64,000 bases of DNA from Candidatus Bathyarchaeota archaeon (GTDB taxonomy: Archaea; Thermoproteota; Bathyarchaeia; Bathyarchaeales; Bathycorpusculaceae): the NCBI GenBank assembly GCA_026014465.1, contig JAOZID010000010.1, positions 526,288 through 590,287 on the forward strand, in the 5' to 3' direction. Below, piece after piece: positions 16,752 to 25,183 of the stretch (the first letter of the stretch is position 1; each line of letters begins with the position of its first letter). The position numbers and the translations under genes were made by a program. Under the pieces are notes generated by a model. It was not told where the DNA came from, ran no database searches, and was given only the letters and a program-made list of their open reading frames with translations.

Positions 16752-17993
16752 TTATGGCGTGAAATACGAGGACAAGACGGCTTCTTCACGTGGCGAGCAG
16801 GCAATTAAGGTGGAGTTTTGGGTTTGGTCCCAAGTGATGGAGATGTATCTGCCGTTGGTGTGCCAGTGGGTGCAGTTTTGTTTTTCTGCGCCTGTAGCGT
16901 TTAGCACGTTATTGAAAGCTATGTAAAATTCGCTTGCGTCACAGTTGGATTCCCACTGTATCTTCCACGTGAACAGGTAGTTGCTGTCTTGTTCGTAGTA
17001 GTTGAGTTTGTCGCCGTCCCAGCCTGCCGCGGCGTTTTTGGCTTCGGTTAAGGAGAGGTGGCGTTGCAGTAGCACTTGGATGAAGTATTCTCCGTAAGTG
17101 TCGGTTTTAAGTTGCTTCCAGCCATCCTCAGAAAGCGTTGGAGCCGTAACCTGCACGGCAGACTCGTTCTCAAAGTACTTGTCAACATGCAAAATCTGCT
17201 CCGTCGTATTAGGCGGATTACCATAAACCCTTGTTACAGTTTCCCAGCCGCCCAAATCATACAAAGCCCCCACGAAAGCTTTACCGTAGTCGTAGGGGAA
17301 ATAGTTGAGCTTCCAAATAGTATCAGGAATATCCGCGTGCACTTCTTGCAGGGCAGGGTTAGTTAACAAGAACGCGGGCACATCAGCAATCATGGCTAGG
17401 TCGAAGGGGTTTGCCTGCGCGGTGCTTGAATTCATCAGGTAATCGCCCATCAAGCTGGCGTCGCCTTCAACAAGAGCGGTATGAGCCTTATCCATGTCAA
17501 AGCTGGTTGTGTAAGGAAGATTAGGCTGCCAAATATGCGTCAACTCATGCACAAACGTCGCCTCCGCATTAGGCAAATTCCACGGGTCAAAGTTCTCTTG
17601 TACTACATAGATTTTTCCAACCCAGGTAGCCGCCCCAAAGTTCCCTGCCCAGTCCACGTTAGCTTGGTACAAACTGGCGTCTTCAGCTATCAAGAACAGT
17701 CCTTTGTAGATTTTTTCTTGCCGTAGGATGTTGGTTAAGTCGGGGTCAGCGTAGCCTTTGCCCCAAGTATCTATAGCCCACTGTTTAGAAACAACCCGAA
17801 GCTCCACGTCGGGCAAAGAGGCGTTTCGGGCTTCCTCAAAAAAGACTCTGGCTTCTTGGAAGACTTTCTGGGCTTGCGCGTCATAATCAGAAGCGTTTAT
17901 TTCGCTAATCAGTCTTCCCACGCCAAAAGCAGTTGCAAAAACAAGAGTACACAAAACAGCAGATAAGACAACTAAACGGGTTTTAGCGTTCAT
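16752..17993 (-). CDS. Membrane-anchored gluzincin-like metalloprotease
   Basis: About 413 residues with an N-terminal signal/anchor (TRLVVLSAVLCTLVFATAFG, about 4-23) and then an extracellular domain. The zinc motif is FVHELTHIWQ (HExxH, about 150), and a downstream ALVEGDASLMGDY (about 180) supplies the likely third ligand E, as in gluzincin peptidases. The C-terminal half (about 230-413) has no motif I recognise. ATG 17993 is chosen because the signal segment follows directly. It lies next to glycosyltransferases and a metal transporter, consistent with cell-surface maintenance; substrate unknown. Confidence 0.72.
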   Translation of the reverse strand: MNAKTRLVVLSAVLCTLVFATAFGVGRLISEINASDYDAQAQKVFQEARVFFEEARNASLPDVELRVVSKQWAIDTWGKGYADPDLTNILRQEKIYKGLFLIAEDASLYQANVDWAGNFGAATWVGKIYVVQENFDPWNLPNAEATFVHELTHIWQPNLPYTTSFDMDKAHTALVEGDASLMGDYLMNSSTAQANPFDLAMIADVPAFLLTNPALQEVHADIPDTIWKLNYFPYDYGKAFVGALYDLGGWETVTRVYGNPPNTTEQILHVDKYFENESAVQVTAPTLSEDGWKQLKTDTYGEYFIQVLLQRHLSLTEAKNAAAGWDGDKLNYYEQDSNYLFTWKIQWESNCDASEFYIAFNNVLNATGAEKQNCTHWHTNGRYISITWDQTQNSTLIACSPREEAVLSSYFTP

Positions 17994-18090
17994 ACCATGC
18001 ACCAGTTCTTGGCTTGTAAGGTAAAGGAGATGTGAGGAAATAAGGTTTGCCACAAACGCTCCTTAAAGCCGCAAAAACAAGCAGAACGTG

Positions 18091-18978
18091 TTATGGTTTG
18101 TGTTTGCTGTTGGAGGTGGTTGTGGCGTTTTGTGGGGGTTCTATGTGGATGGTTAGGCTTGCGTTGGGCAGTTCCTGTTTGAGTTCGTCTTCTAGATGTT
18201 CGGTTAAGTCGTGGGCTTCGTTTACGCTCAAGGAACCATCAACCGAGAGATGCAACTCACAAAGCACACGGTTGCCGTGCCGCCGAGTCTTCATGTCATG
18301 AAAATCGATAAACCTAAAACGGTGACGCAGCAAAACCTCACGGATTTTACTTTCCTCTTCCTTGCAGGCTTTATCCATGAGCCCCGAACACGACTTGGTA
18401 ATTAAGCCAATGCCCATACGAGCAATCAAAGCGGCAATCACAAACGCCACCAACGGGTCAACAATGCTCCACCCCGTAAAATACACAATAACCAAGCCGA
18501 CCCAAACGCCCGCTGAGGAAATTACGTCTGAGAGCAGATGCTTCGAGTCGCCCTCCAACGCCGCAGAACCCGTCGCCTTGGCAGCCCGACCCAAAACCAA
18601 AGACAAACCCCCATTCAAACCCGTCGCAACCACCGAAACCCCAATAGCCAAATCCAACTGCACAGGCACAACCGCAACAAACAAACGCCCAACCCCAGCG
18701 TACACAATAAGCAACGCAGCCGCAAGAATAAGAAAACCCTCAACCATACACGTAATATCCTCAATTTTCTGGTGCCCATAATTATGGCTATCATCAGGAG
18801 GCTTCTCAGAGAGCCAAACCGAAAAAAACAGCAACCCCGAAGCCGCAATATTCACCGTAGACTCCAAAGCATCAGAAAGCAAAGCCACAGAATCAGATAC
18901 AAAAAACGCCACCAACTTGATAAGAAAGATTACGACCCCGCCAACAATTGCCAGCAGCGCCAACTGCTTTTTTTGCAT
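18091..18978 (-). CDS. Cation diffusion facilitator (CDF) transporter
   Basis: A 295-residue CDF family divalent-metal/proton antiporter with six helices and a cytoplasmic C-terminal domain (about 205-290). Family motifs are YGHQKIEDI (about 68) and the helix-5 site KHLLSDVISSAGV (HxxxD, about 150). In helix 2 the usual HSxxD is replaced by LLSDALESTVN, so one metal ligand appears to be N and the histidine E, which may alter specificity. ATG 18978 starts the hydrophobic first helix. Strand composition is strongly A/C on the plus strand at its 5' end. Confidence 0.88.
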   Translation of the reverse strand: MQKKQLALLAIVGGVVIFLIKLVAFFVSDSVALLSDALESTVNIAASGLLFFSVWLSEKPPDDSHNYGHQKIEDITCMVEGFLILAAALLIVYAGVGRLFVAVVPVQLDLAIGVSVVATGLNGGLSLVLGRAAKATGSAALEGDSKHLLSDVISSAGVWVGLVIVYFTGWSIVDPLVAFVIAALIARMGIGLITKSCSGLMDKACKEEESKIREVLLRHRFRFIDFHDMKTRRHGNRVLCELHLSVDGSLSVNEAHDLTEHLEDELKQELPNASLTIHIEPPQNATTTSNSKHKP

Positions 18979-19090
18979 ACCATTTTAGCTCTGCACTCGG
19001 CGGCTTTTAGAATTTTCCATCCAAAAACCCCACAAAACACGCTAGCACCACGCACAAACCCCAGTCAACCCAACCACAAGGCTACACACC

Positions 19091-19162
19091 AAAACACGAA
19101 CCTATTAGCAGCCTATTTGGTTCTAATTTTAATTGTATGCAGAAACCATAGGGGGAGGGGGG
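19091..19162 (-). repeat. Dispersed intergenic element, copy C
   Basis: On the minus strand it reads CCCCCCTCCCCC, then TATGGTTTCTGCATA, an A/T-rich spacer, CCAAATAGG, CTAATAGG and TTCGTGTTTT. It is the longest of the three copies and carries both AATAGG blocks that copies A and B have singly. It sits in the 310-base divergent spacer between the CDF and flippase-like genes, and nothing else was recognised there. Plus-strand composition changes from A/C-rich to G/T-rich across it. Confidence 0.7.
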
Positions 19163-19288
19163 CTATATTTTGCGTTGGCAGTGCAGGGTCTGGTGTTTGG
19201 TGAAATGTTGCGGGGAGGAACCTTGTTCCATAACAGATTTAACAGACATTTTAGAGGAAGGTAATGGAAAACTGTTAGGATTGTTGAT

Positions 19289-20359
19289 GTGTTGGATTCG
19301 CGGCGTGTTGTTCAGTGGGTTGTTCAGGCTGTTGTTATGGTGGCTATTTTTGCTGCTTTGTTATGGTATGTTGGGGTTGATTCGCTGTATGATGCGTTGT
19401 TGAACATTAAGGTTGAATATTTGGTTTTGGCGGCGTTGTGTTATGTTGGGATTAACGTTTTGTTTGCGTTTAGGTTGCAACGGGTTTTGGGGAAAGAGGG
19501 CATAAAAACCTCGTTTGGCAAAACCTTGCTCGCCCAATTCGCAGGCATGCTAACCAGCGACGTAACCCCCGGACGCTCAGGATACATCCTAACACCGTTC
19601 TACCTTAGCGACCAAAAAATCCCCACCTCAAAAAGCCTCTCAGCCATACTAGGAATCCAAACCATCGAATTTCTCGTCAAAGTCGCAGGCGGCACAGGAG
19701 CCATAATCTTTTTGATAAGCACAGTTCCCGCTCAGAACTGGGCAGATTTTGGAGAATTCGCAGGCATAAACATCGGCATTTTAGTTGCAGTTTTAGGCGT
19801 GGCGTTGATGCTCACAGGAGCAGTGGTGCTGGCGGCGTTCACGTGGTCCAAACGGGCAATCTCAGTTTTCGACCGCATCCTAAACTGGCGCTTCATCAGA
19901 CGATTCACAGGCAAAATCCGCGAAAAACTCGTAGAATACAAAGACAGCTCCCACAAAACCCGCAAAGCCATACCCGAAATCGCCCTCATAACCGCGGTTT
20001 GCTGGGTTCTAAAAGGCTTTGAATGGTACTTCCTCGCACTAGCACTGGGCATAACCCAAATCCCATGGCTGGGCTTCTTCCTAATACACCCATTAGTAAC
20101 CGCCCTAGCGTTTGTACCCATCACTCCGGCGGGCGCAGGTGTCCAAGAATTCGGCATAGTTGGCATCTTCACTCTGCTCTTCACCAACCCCACCGCCGAA
20201 CAGATAGGAGCCATAGGAGCCTTCGCAGTTCTTGCACGCGGCATACTAATCATCATGGACTTAGTGGGCATACCCCAAATCGCCAAAACAACATCTAAAA
20301 TCACGCTCTTCAAAACAAAACCCGCCACCACCATTGAAGACAACACCAAAACAAGCTAA
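19289..20359 (+). CDS. Flippase-like integral membrane protein (LPG synthase TM/UPF0104)
   Basis: A 356-residue protein with about eight helices of the lysylphosphatidylglycerol-synthase TM family. Typical features are LLAQFAGMLTSDVTPGRSG (about 80-98) and the C-terminal PITPAGAGVQEFGIVG (about 275-290). Archaeal relatives include AglD-like and flippase-domain proteins associated with glycan-lipid handling; the nearby glycosyltransferases fit, but the role is inferred. The start is GTG with TTAGGA upstream. The first 210 bases are almost purely G/T-rich and the remainder A/C-rich, with the change near 19500. Confidence 0.83.
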   Translation: MLDSRRVVQWVVQAVVMVAIFAALLWYVGVDSLYDALLNIKVEYLVLAALCYVGINVLFAFRLQRVLGKEGIKTSFGKTLLAQFAGMLTSDVTPGRSGYILTPFYLSDQKIPTSKSLSAILGIQTIEFLVKVAGGTGAIIFLISTVPAQNWADFGEFAGINIGILVAVLGVALMLTGAVVLAAFTWSKRAISVFDRILNWRFIRRFTGKIREKLVEYKDSSHKTRKAIPEIALITAVCWVLKGFEWYFLALALGITQIPWLGFFLIHPLVTALAFVPITPAGAGVQEFGIVGIFTLLFTNPTAEQIGAIGAFAVLARGILIIMDLVGIPQIAKTTSKITLFKTKPATTIEDNTKTS

Positions 20360-20594
20360 ACCCTCTTCTTCTGCTTTTCAACAAGTCAGTCTTCAGAAGG
20401 CGAGTAGCCTGCGGTCAGGCACCCGATTACGAATCAAGCTATCGATACTTTGGTGAGGGTACAGGTTTTGTTTGGGGAAGCAACCTGTTTTTGGTTTTTG
20501 CTATGAGGAGTTGATGTTTATGGTGATTCCACGCATTTATCATCAAAAAACTTAATAGCCCATATTAGTTTTTGTGATAGCTCAGGGTTGGGGC

Positions 20595-20723
20595 ATGGTA
20601 TCAAGAAAGTCAAAAAGAGGTTTTACCAAACCGCAAATCCAATTCAATGTAAAAAGCGGCGTAAAAACTCAGAAAACCCTTCTTGGTGTTGCCCTGATTT
20701 GTTTCCGTAAAGCAAACATGTAA
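20595..20723 (+). CDS. Possible 42-residue basic peptide before fwdB
   Basis: Within the 379-base gap before fwdB, one frame gives a basic peptide (MVSRKSKRGFTKPQIQFNVK, then SGVKTQKTLLGVALI) ending 15 bases before the fwdB ATG; a GTG at 20574 would extend it. No clear ribosome-binding site or family match. The rest of the gap (20360-20594) has an A/T-rich stretch (aaaaaacttaatagcc, near 20547) that could be a promoter, and nothing else I recognise. Confidence 0.25.
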   Translation: MVSRKSKRGFTKPQIQFNVKSGVKTQKTLLGVALICFRKANM

Positions 20724-20738
20724 GCGTAGGGGAATTGT

Positions 20739-22220
20739 ATGACTGAAGTTAAGTCGATTGTTTGTCCGATTTGTGGTTGTCTGTGTGATGACCTTGAAGT
20801 TACTGTGGAAAATAACGAGATTGTGAAGATGAAAAACGGCTGCGCCGTATGCGAAGCCAAAATGGTTCACGGCTACAAGACTGAGAGAATTATGGAGCCA
20901 ATGATTCGCAAGGAGGGCAAGCTGGTTCCAGTTAGCATGGACGAAGCGGTAACCAAAGCCGCCCAGATACTTACCGACGCAAAATATCCACTCCTGTTCG
21001 GATGGGAATGCTGCACCAGCGAAACCCAACGCATCGGCATCGAACTAGCCGAAGAACTAGGCTCAGCCCTAGACAACGTCTGCAGCATCTGCCACGGACC
21101 CTCAATGATGGCAACCCAAGAAGCAGGCTTACCCACTGCGACTCTGGGGCAAGTTAGGCACCGTGCAGACTTGATTATTTACTGGGGAGCCAACCCTTGG
21201 GCGTCACATCCGCGCCACGTAGAACGCTACACCGCCTTCCCCGAAGGACGCTTCGAAAAAAGCGAATGGACCAACTATATCCAAAAAATGAAAGCTAACT
21301 CGGGCAAGAAAAAAATCGACACCGTCATGAAACGAACCACACTAAAATACAAGCCGCCCGCACGCCAACAAACATGCGCGGTAGATGCGCCGCCTCAAGG
21401 CATAGAAAAGATGGGGCGTAAAATGATTGTTTTTGACGTACGCAAAACCATGACCGCCGAAGCTGCAGACTATTTCGTGCAAGTCGAGCCTAACAAGGAC
21501 TACGAAATCTTCCAAGCCCTACGCTGCCTAATCAACGACCAAGAACTCGACGTAGACAAAGTCGGCGGCGTCCCCGTAGAATACCTAAAAGAAGTAGCCC
21601 ACGCCATGGTAAACGCCGAGTTCGGAGCCATCTTCTTCGGGTTAGGCTTAACCGCAAGCGCAGGCAGATTCCGCAACATCGAAATCGCCATCAAACTAAC
21701 CCAAGACCTCAACAGAAAAACCAAATTCACCATAACCCCCATGCGCGGACACTTCAACATCACAGGCGCCAACGTAGTCGCCAGCTGGCAAACCGGTTAC
21801 CCCTACGCCTTAGACTTCTCCCAAGGCTACCCCCAATACAACCCAGGAGAATTTACAGCAGTTGATTTGTTAAAGCGCGGCGACAACGACGCCACCCTTG
21901 TCATATCCTCAGACCCCGGCGCACACTTCCCCGCAGTATCAATAAAACAGATGGTAAAACACCCCCTCATCGTCATCAACCCCGACATGAACTGCACCTC
22001 AAGACTAGGAGACGTCCTATTCCCAACCCAGTGGGGAGGCATAGAATACGAAGGCACCGCCTACCGCATGGACCTAGTGCCCATCATGATACGCAAAGTC
22101 GTCGACCCCCCACCAGGCATACCCAACGACGAACAAATCCTAACCAAAATACTCGCCAAAGTCAAAGAAATCAAAGCCAAAAAAACACAACAAGCCACCA
22201 AAACCCCGAACATAGCATAA
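20739..22220 (+). CDS. fwdB: Formylmethanofuran dehydrogenase subunit B-like protein
   Basis: A 493-residue molybdopterin/tungsten-binding catalytic subunit. It belongs to formylmethanofuran dehydrogenase, which reduces CO2 to a formyl group on methanofuran (or the reverse) at the start of the archaeal methyl branch. The N-terminal CPICGCLCDD binds a [4Fe-4S] cluster with a later C (about residues 9-40). NVCSICHGPS (about 113-122) supplies the metal-ligand cysteine in the position known from FwdB/FmdB. Cofactor-binding segments include YWGANPWASHPRH and SSDPGAHFP. A lysine-rich insert (KMKANSGKKKIDTVMKRTTL, about 185-205) seems longer than usual. No other Fwd/Fmd subunit is in the window. A GTAGGGG site precedes the ATG. 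Confidence 0.87.
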   Translation: MTEVKSIVCPICGCLCDDLEVTVENNEIVKMKNGCAVCEAKMVHGYKTERIMEPMIRKEGKLVPVSMDEAVTKAAQILTDAKYPLLFGWECCTSETQRIGIELAEELGSALDNVCSICHGPSMMATQEAGLPTATLGQVRHRADLIIYWGANPWASHPRHVERYTAFPEGRFEKSEWTNYIQKMKANSGKKKIDTVMKRTTLKYKPPARQQTCAVDAPPQGIEKMGRKMIVFDVRKTMTAEAADYFVQVEPNKDYEIFQALRCLINDQELDVDKVGGVPVEYLKEVAHAMVNAEFGAIFFGLGLTASAGRFRNIEIAIKLTQDLNRKTKFTITPMRGHFNITGANVVASWQTGYPYALDFSQGYPQYNPGEFTAVDLLKRGDNDATLVISSDPGAHFPAVSIKQMVKHPLIVINPDMNCTSRLGDVLFPTQWGGIEYEGTAYRMDLVPIMIRKVVDPPPGIPNDEQILTKILAKVKEIKAKKTQQATKTPNIA

Positions 22221-22340
22221 CCCGCCAACAACGCAGTAGCAGCTAAGCAAAGCAAAAACGCCTTCAACGCTTCTTTTCTTCTTCAAACCGTTTTTTACAA
22301 AACAAACGTATTTGTCAACATCAGAAATTATAGAAATGGG

Positions 22341-22494
22341 TGGTCGGGAGGGCAGGATTTGAACCTGCGACAGCTCGGTATCTGTGGCCTGCACAGGCTT
22401 GAATGAAGCCCACCATGGGTAGACCTCTACAGCGTCTCCGTAGACTAAGCACGTTAGCCCACTCGAGAGCTCTGCCAGGCTGAGCTACCTCCCG
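22341..22494 (-). tRNA. tRNA-Tyr (GTA) with two introns
   Basis: The minus strand folds to a 77-base tRNA: acceptor CGGGAGG/CCTCCCG with the C1-G72 pair that marks archaeal tRNA-Tyr, D stem GCTC/GAGC, T arm GCAGG-TTCAAAT-CCTGC, discriminator A and encoded CCA. The anticodon loop CTGTAGA (GTA) lies in a 7-base middle exon (22427-22433). Intron 1 (22434-22463, 30 nt) is at the unusual position 30/31. Intron 2 (22380-22426, 47 nt) is at 37/38. Both sit in bulge-helix-bulge folds: for intron 2, CTGT pairs with ACAG between 3-base bulges AGA and ATA; for intron 1, CTCT pairs with GGAG plus an 8-bp inner helix GTGGGCTA/TAGTCTAC. Confidence 0.9.
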
Positions 22495-22648
22495 CCAGAA
22501 ACCTACAATCTAAACAAACCAATTTATGCTTTGTGGCATAATAGGGGAAATAGAGCTTAGAAGAATGTGGGAGTTGTGACTGCAGGGTTGTTTTTGGGTG
22601 TTAAAGAATTTAAGGTGCTTTGGGGAATAGTATGGTGAGGGTTGTTTC

Positions 22649-23137
22649 TTGATTGAAGAACAGCGCAAAGTCTTGAAGTTTATGAGTGAAGTTACGGGTC
22701 GTATGGATGTTAATGCGTTTGCTGAGAAGATGGGGTTGACGGTTAATGAGACGATTGATTGTGTGCAGGAGCTTGCTAAGGAAGGGTTTGTGAGGAAAGT
22801 TGGCACGGGTTATGCTATGACTGAAAAAGCCCGAACCACGCTTAAAGCTTCAGATGCGGTGCCTGCAGAAAACAGTTTCCAGTTTTACACGGACATGAAC
22901 CAGCCCACAGGCTTAAACGCCGCTTCCATACAGGAATTCTACGAGGCAATCTTGAAGGTTGACTTCAAATCCGTTGAATTCCACGTAAACCGAGACGACT
23001 TCGAAAACTGGATTCGAGAAACAATCAAAGACGAAGAATTAGCCGAGGAAATCGCCAAAACCAAGCAGTCAGACGCCAAAGGAGAAGAACTCCGAGAGGA
23101 AATCGCCAAAGCAATCCAGACAAGATACAACCTCTAA
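22649..23137 (+). CDS. HTH regulator-like protein with DUF5752-type domain
   Basis: A 162-residue protein. The N-terminal third (about 1-65) is a winged-helix-like segment (MDVNAFAEKMGLTVNETIDC, VQELAKEGFVRKV). The C-terminal half (about 95-160: EFYEAILKVDFKSVEFHVNR, then DDFENWIRETIKDEELAEEI, GEELREEIAKAI) has the spacing of the archaeal DUF5752 family, whose function is unknown. The start is TTG after GGTGAGGG. The gene is downstream of, and opposite to, the tRNA-Tyr gene. Probably a transcription-related protein; ligand and targets unknown. Confidence 0.65.
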   Translation: MIEEQRKVLKFMSEVTGRMDVNAFAEKMGLTVNETIDCVQELAKEGFVRKVGTGYAMTEKARTTLKASDAVPAENSFQFYTDMNQPTGLNAASIQEFYEAILKVDFKSVEFHVNRDDFENWIRETIKDEELAEEIAKTKQSDAKGEELREEIAKAIQTRYNL

Positions 23138-23430
23138 AACAGCCAAACAGGCACTTCAACGTTTCATGTGACTGTTTAAACAAAAATATTTCAAGCGCGG
23201 ATATATACTGTGCATCAGCATAAGTGATTTATAAAGAGATGGACACTTAGAGAGTGTAGGTTGGAGCAAAGGAGAAGGCATCCATTACCTCATCCCTCAA
23301 ACGCTCTGCGCAGAAGCGTCCAAATCACCCTCAAGCAACTGTAGGAACTGCTGCTTGCGGATACAGTGAAAACTTTTTGTCGTTAACTATATCAGGGGCT
23401 TTTCTGTGACACATAACCCAGGCAGGGAAC
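23138..23430 (+). other. Structured intergenic stretch, possible leader or ncRNA
   Basis: This 293-base gap has two TATA-like boxes (GATATATAC near 23201 and TTTATAAAG near 23227). They are followed by two small hairpins: ACACT/AGTGT (23243-23257) and ACGCT...AGCGT enclosing CTGCGCAG (23301-23319). No open frame of note. It could be a long leader of the cupin gene or a separate small RNA. Confidence 0.3.
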
Positions 23431-23808
23431 ATGGAACCCAAAATTGTGAAAGCCAATGCCGTAAAAGATGTCCTTACGCCTGAGCGGTGCACGGTCGCGG
23501 AGAACTGGGGCTACTCAACAGGCGACCCAACAGTTTCAATAGCCAGAGCCACTGTAAAACCGGGAGTTACCACCAAAAAACATCATCTCGAAGGCGTACA
23601 AGAAATCTACCTAATCGCAAAAGGAAAAGGCAAAGTCCACATAGGAGATTTAGAGCCTGCTGAAGTCTTTGAAGGCGACGTAGTAGCTATCCCCGCAGGC
23701 GTAACCCAGAGCATAACCAACATCGGAGACGCCGACTTGGTTTTCCACTGCATCTGCACACCCAGCTTCACCCAAAACTGCTACCACAACGACGAACCAG
23801 AACCCTAA
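23431..23808 (+). CDS. Small cupin-domain protein
   Basis: A 125-residue single-cupin protein. The first cupin motif is degenerate but recognisable (TTKKHHLEGVQEIYLIAKGK, about 51-70, with HH and E as likely metal ligands), followed by GDLEPAEVFEGDVVAIPAGV and a C-terminal FHCICTPSF. Cupins of this size are often sugar-binding or metal-dependent isomerase/dioxygenase-like proteins; no specific activity can be read. It lacks a strong ribosome-binding site but has aggcagggaac before the ATG. Confidence 0.78.
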   Translation: MEPKIVKANAVKDVLTPERCTVAENWGYSTGDPTVSIARATVKPGVTTKKHHLEGVQEIYLIAKGKGKVHIGDLEPAEVFEGDVVAIPAGVTQSITNIGDADLVFHCICTPSFTQNCYHNDEPEP

Positions 23809-23859
23809 AAACGCAGCAACCAAGCTTTTAGGTAAACAAAATAAAAGAAAAGAAGTGGG

Positions 23860-24885
23860 TTATGCGATTTTTGTTATTTGCGGTTTTACTTCGCCTTTGA
23901 TTCCCAAGTTTTTGGCTTCTGTTACTTGTACCATGCAGTCCACGTTGTAGTCTTTGTTGAATCGTTTGTAGTCTATCATGCCCAAAAAAGCGGCGTCAAC
24001 CGAGACGGGCGAGTTTGAAGCCAAAATGCCAAGGTCGTCCATTGCGATTTTTCCAGGGGCGGGTAGGCAGTCGCAGTATTGGGTTATGTCTTTTGCAAAG
24101 CTAACGCAGGAGACTTTGTCAGGCTTAAAAGTTGAGAGAACACCGTACGCGGCGGAGGCTAAGGCTTTGAGCAAGTCTTCTTTATGGGTCAAAGTGATAG
24201 CTCCCGCGGGACAGTTATCAGAACATACGGGGCAACGCATACACAATTCAGATTTGTTATGGGCTTTTCCATCCACAATTACGGGCAAGCTCATAGGGCA
24301 GACGTCTTTGCATTTGCCACAGCCCGTACATTTGGACGCGTCTATTTCTAAGCCGACAACTCGGTGCTGACGCAGCTTACCCGCATGAGGAGTGCAACCC
24401 ATGCCCAAGTTCTTGATGGCACCGCCGTAACCGCTTAGTTCGTGTCCTTTACAGTGGGAAACTATAATCATGGCGTCCGCTTGGTCTATGGCTCCTGAAA
24501 CTTCGATTTCCCCAAGCATACCCTTAGTTTTAACTGTTCGGTAGTTTTCGCTACGCAACCCATCAGCCACAATAAAAGGTGCCATGTTAAAACCGTTAGT
24601 CAACGCAGTTACCATATGGTCGTAAGCGTTGTGACGTTGGGCGCGATAATACGTGTTAGAATCAGTAAGGAATGGTTTGCCGCCAGCTTGCTTGATACGC
24701 GCTATGATGTCGTGGACAAAAAACGGCTGCACATAATACGGGTTACCCAACTCACCCACATGCAACTTAACAGCAACCAAATCACCCTCCTTGATGCAAT
24801 CGAACGTGCCAGCAGCCTCATACAACTTGCCCGCTTCAGCCAACAAGTTATTGCCGGTATCCCAAGGAACATAATACACACTCAC
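23860..24885 (-). CDS. DUF362 protein with 2x[4Fe-4S] ferredoxin domain
   Basis: A 341-residue DUF362-family protein. The N-terminal DUF362 domain (about 1-185; VYYVPWDTGNNLL, VAVKLHVGELGNPYYV, KGHELSGYGGAIKNLGMGC) is followed by a ferredoxin domain with CTGCGKCKDVCP (about 191) and CMRCPVCSDNCP (about 222). The second cluster motif is slightly unusual (CxxCxxCxxxCP). Electron transfer is likely; the partner is unknown. The start is GTG 24885 (MSVYYVPW), supported by a GGGAGGT site eight bases upstream; a longer reading adds ten unsupported residues. Confidence 0.83.
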   Translation of the reverse strand: MSVYYVPWDTGNNLLAEAGKLYEAAGTFDCIKEGDLVAVKLHVGELGNPYYVQPFFVHDIIARIKQAGGKPFLTDSNTYYRAQRHNAYDHMVTALTNGFNMAPFIVADGLRSENYRTVKTKGMLGEIEVSGAIDQADAMIIVSHCKGHELSGYGGAIKNLGMGCTPHAGKLRQHRVVGLEIDASKCTGCGKCKDVCPMSLPVIVDGKAHNKSELCMRCPVCSDNCPAGAITLTHKEDLLKALASAAYGVLSTFKPDKVSCVSFAKDITQYCDCLPAPGKIAMDDLGILASNSPVSVDAAFLGMIDYKRFNKDYNVDCMVQVTEAKNLGIKGEVKPQITKIA

Positions 24886-25043
24886 GCCAGAAAACCTCCC
24901 ACACAAGCAAAGCACAAAGCAGTGAAAACATGTAATTTTGTCATAGAACCAGCGTTAGATATACAGTAAACCATCTCATTACCTCACAAACAAATACACA
25001 ACAAACTATAAGGAACTAGCTATCAAAAACGCTGCAAAAATTG

Positions 25044-25121
25044 TGGTGGACCGGGGGGGATTTGAACCCCCGACTTCCGCGTTGCGAACGCGGCGATCAT
25101 GCCAGACTGATCTACCGGCCC
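25044..25121 (-). tRNA. tRNA-Ala (CGC)
   Basis: The minus strand folds to a complete 78-base tRNA without intron: acceptor GGGCCGG/CCGGTCC containing the G3-U70 wobble pair that identifies alanine tRNAs, D stem GATC/GATC, anticodon stem CCGCG/CGCGG with loop TTCGCAA (anticodon CGC), variable AAGTC, T arm GGGGG-TTCAAAT-CCCCC, discriminator A and encoded CCA. It lies between the DUF362 and IleRS genes. Confidence 0.95.
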
Positions 25122-25183
25122 GTGTTGGGTTTGTTTTTGAATATGGATGTGGGGTTGGAGTAAAGGGTTTTGGTTTTGGGGGG

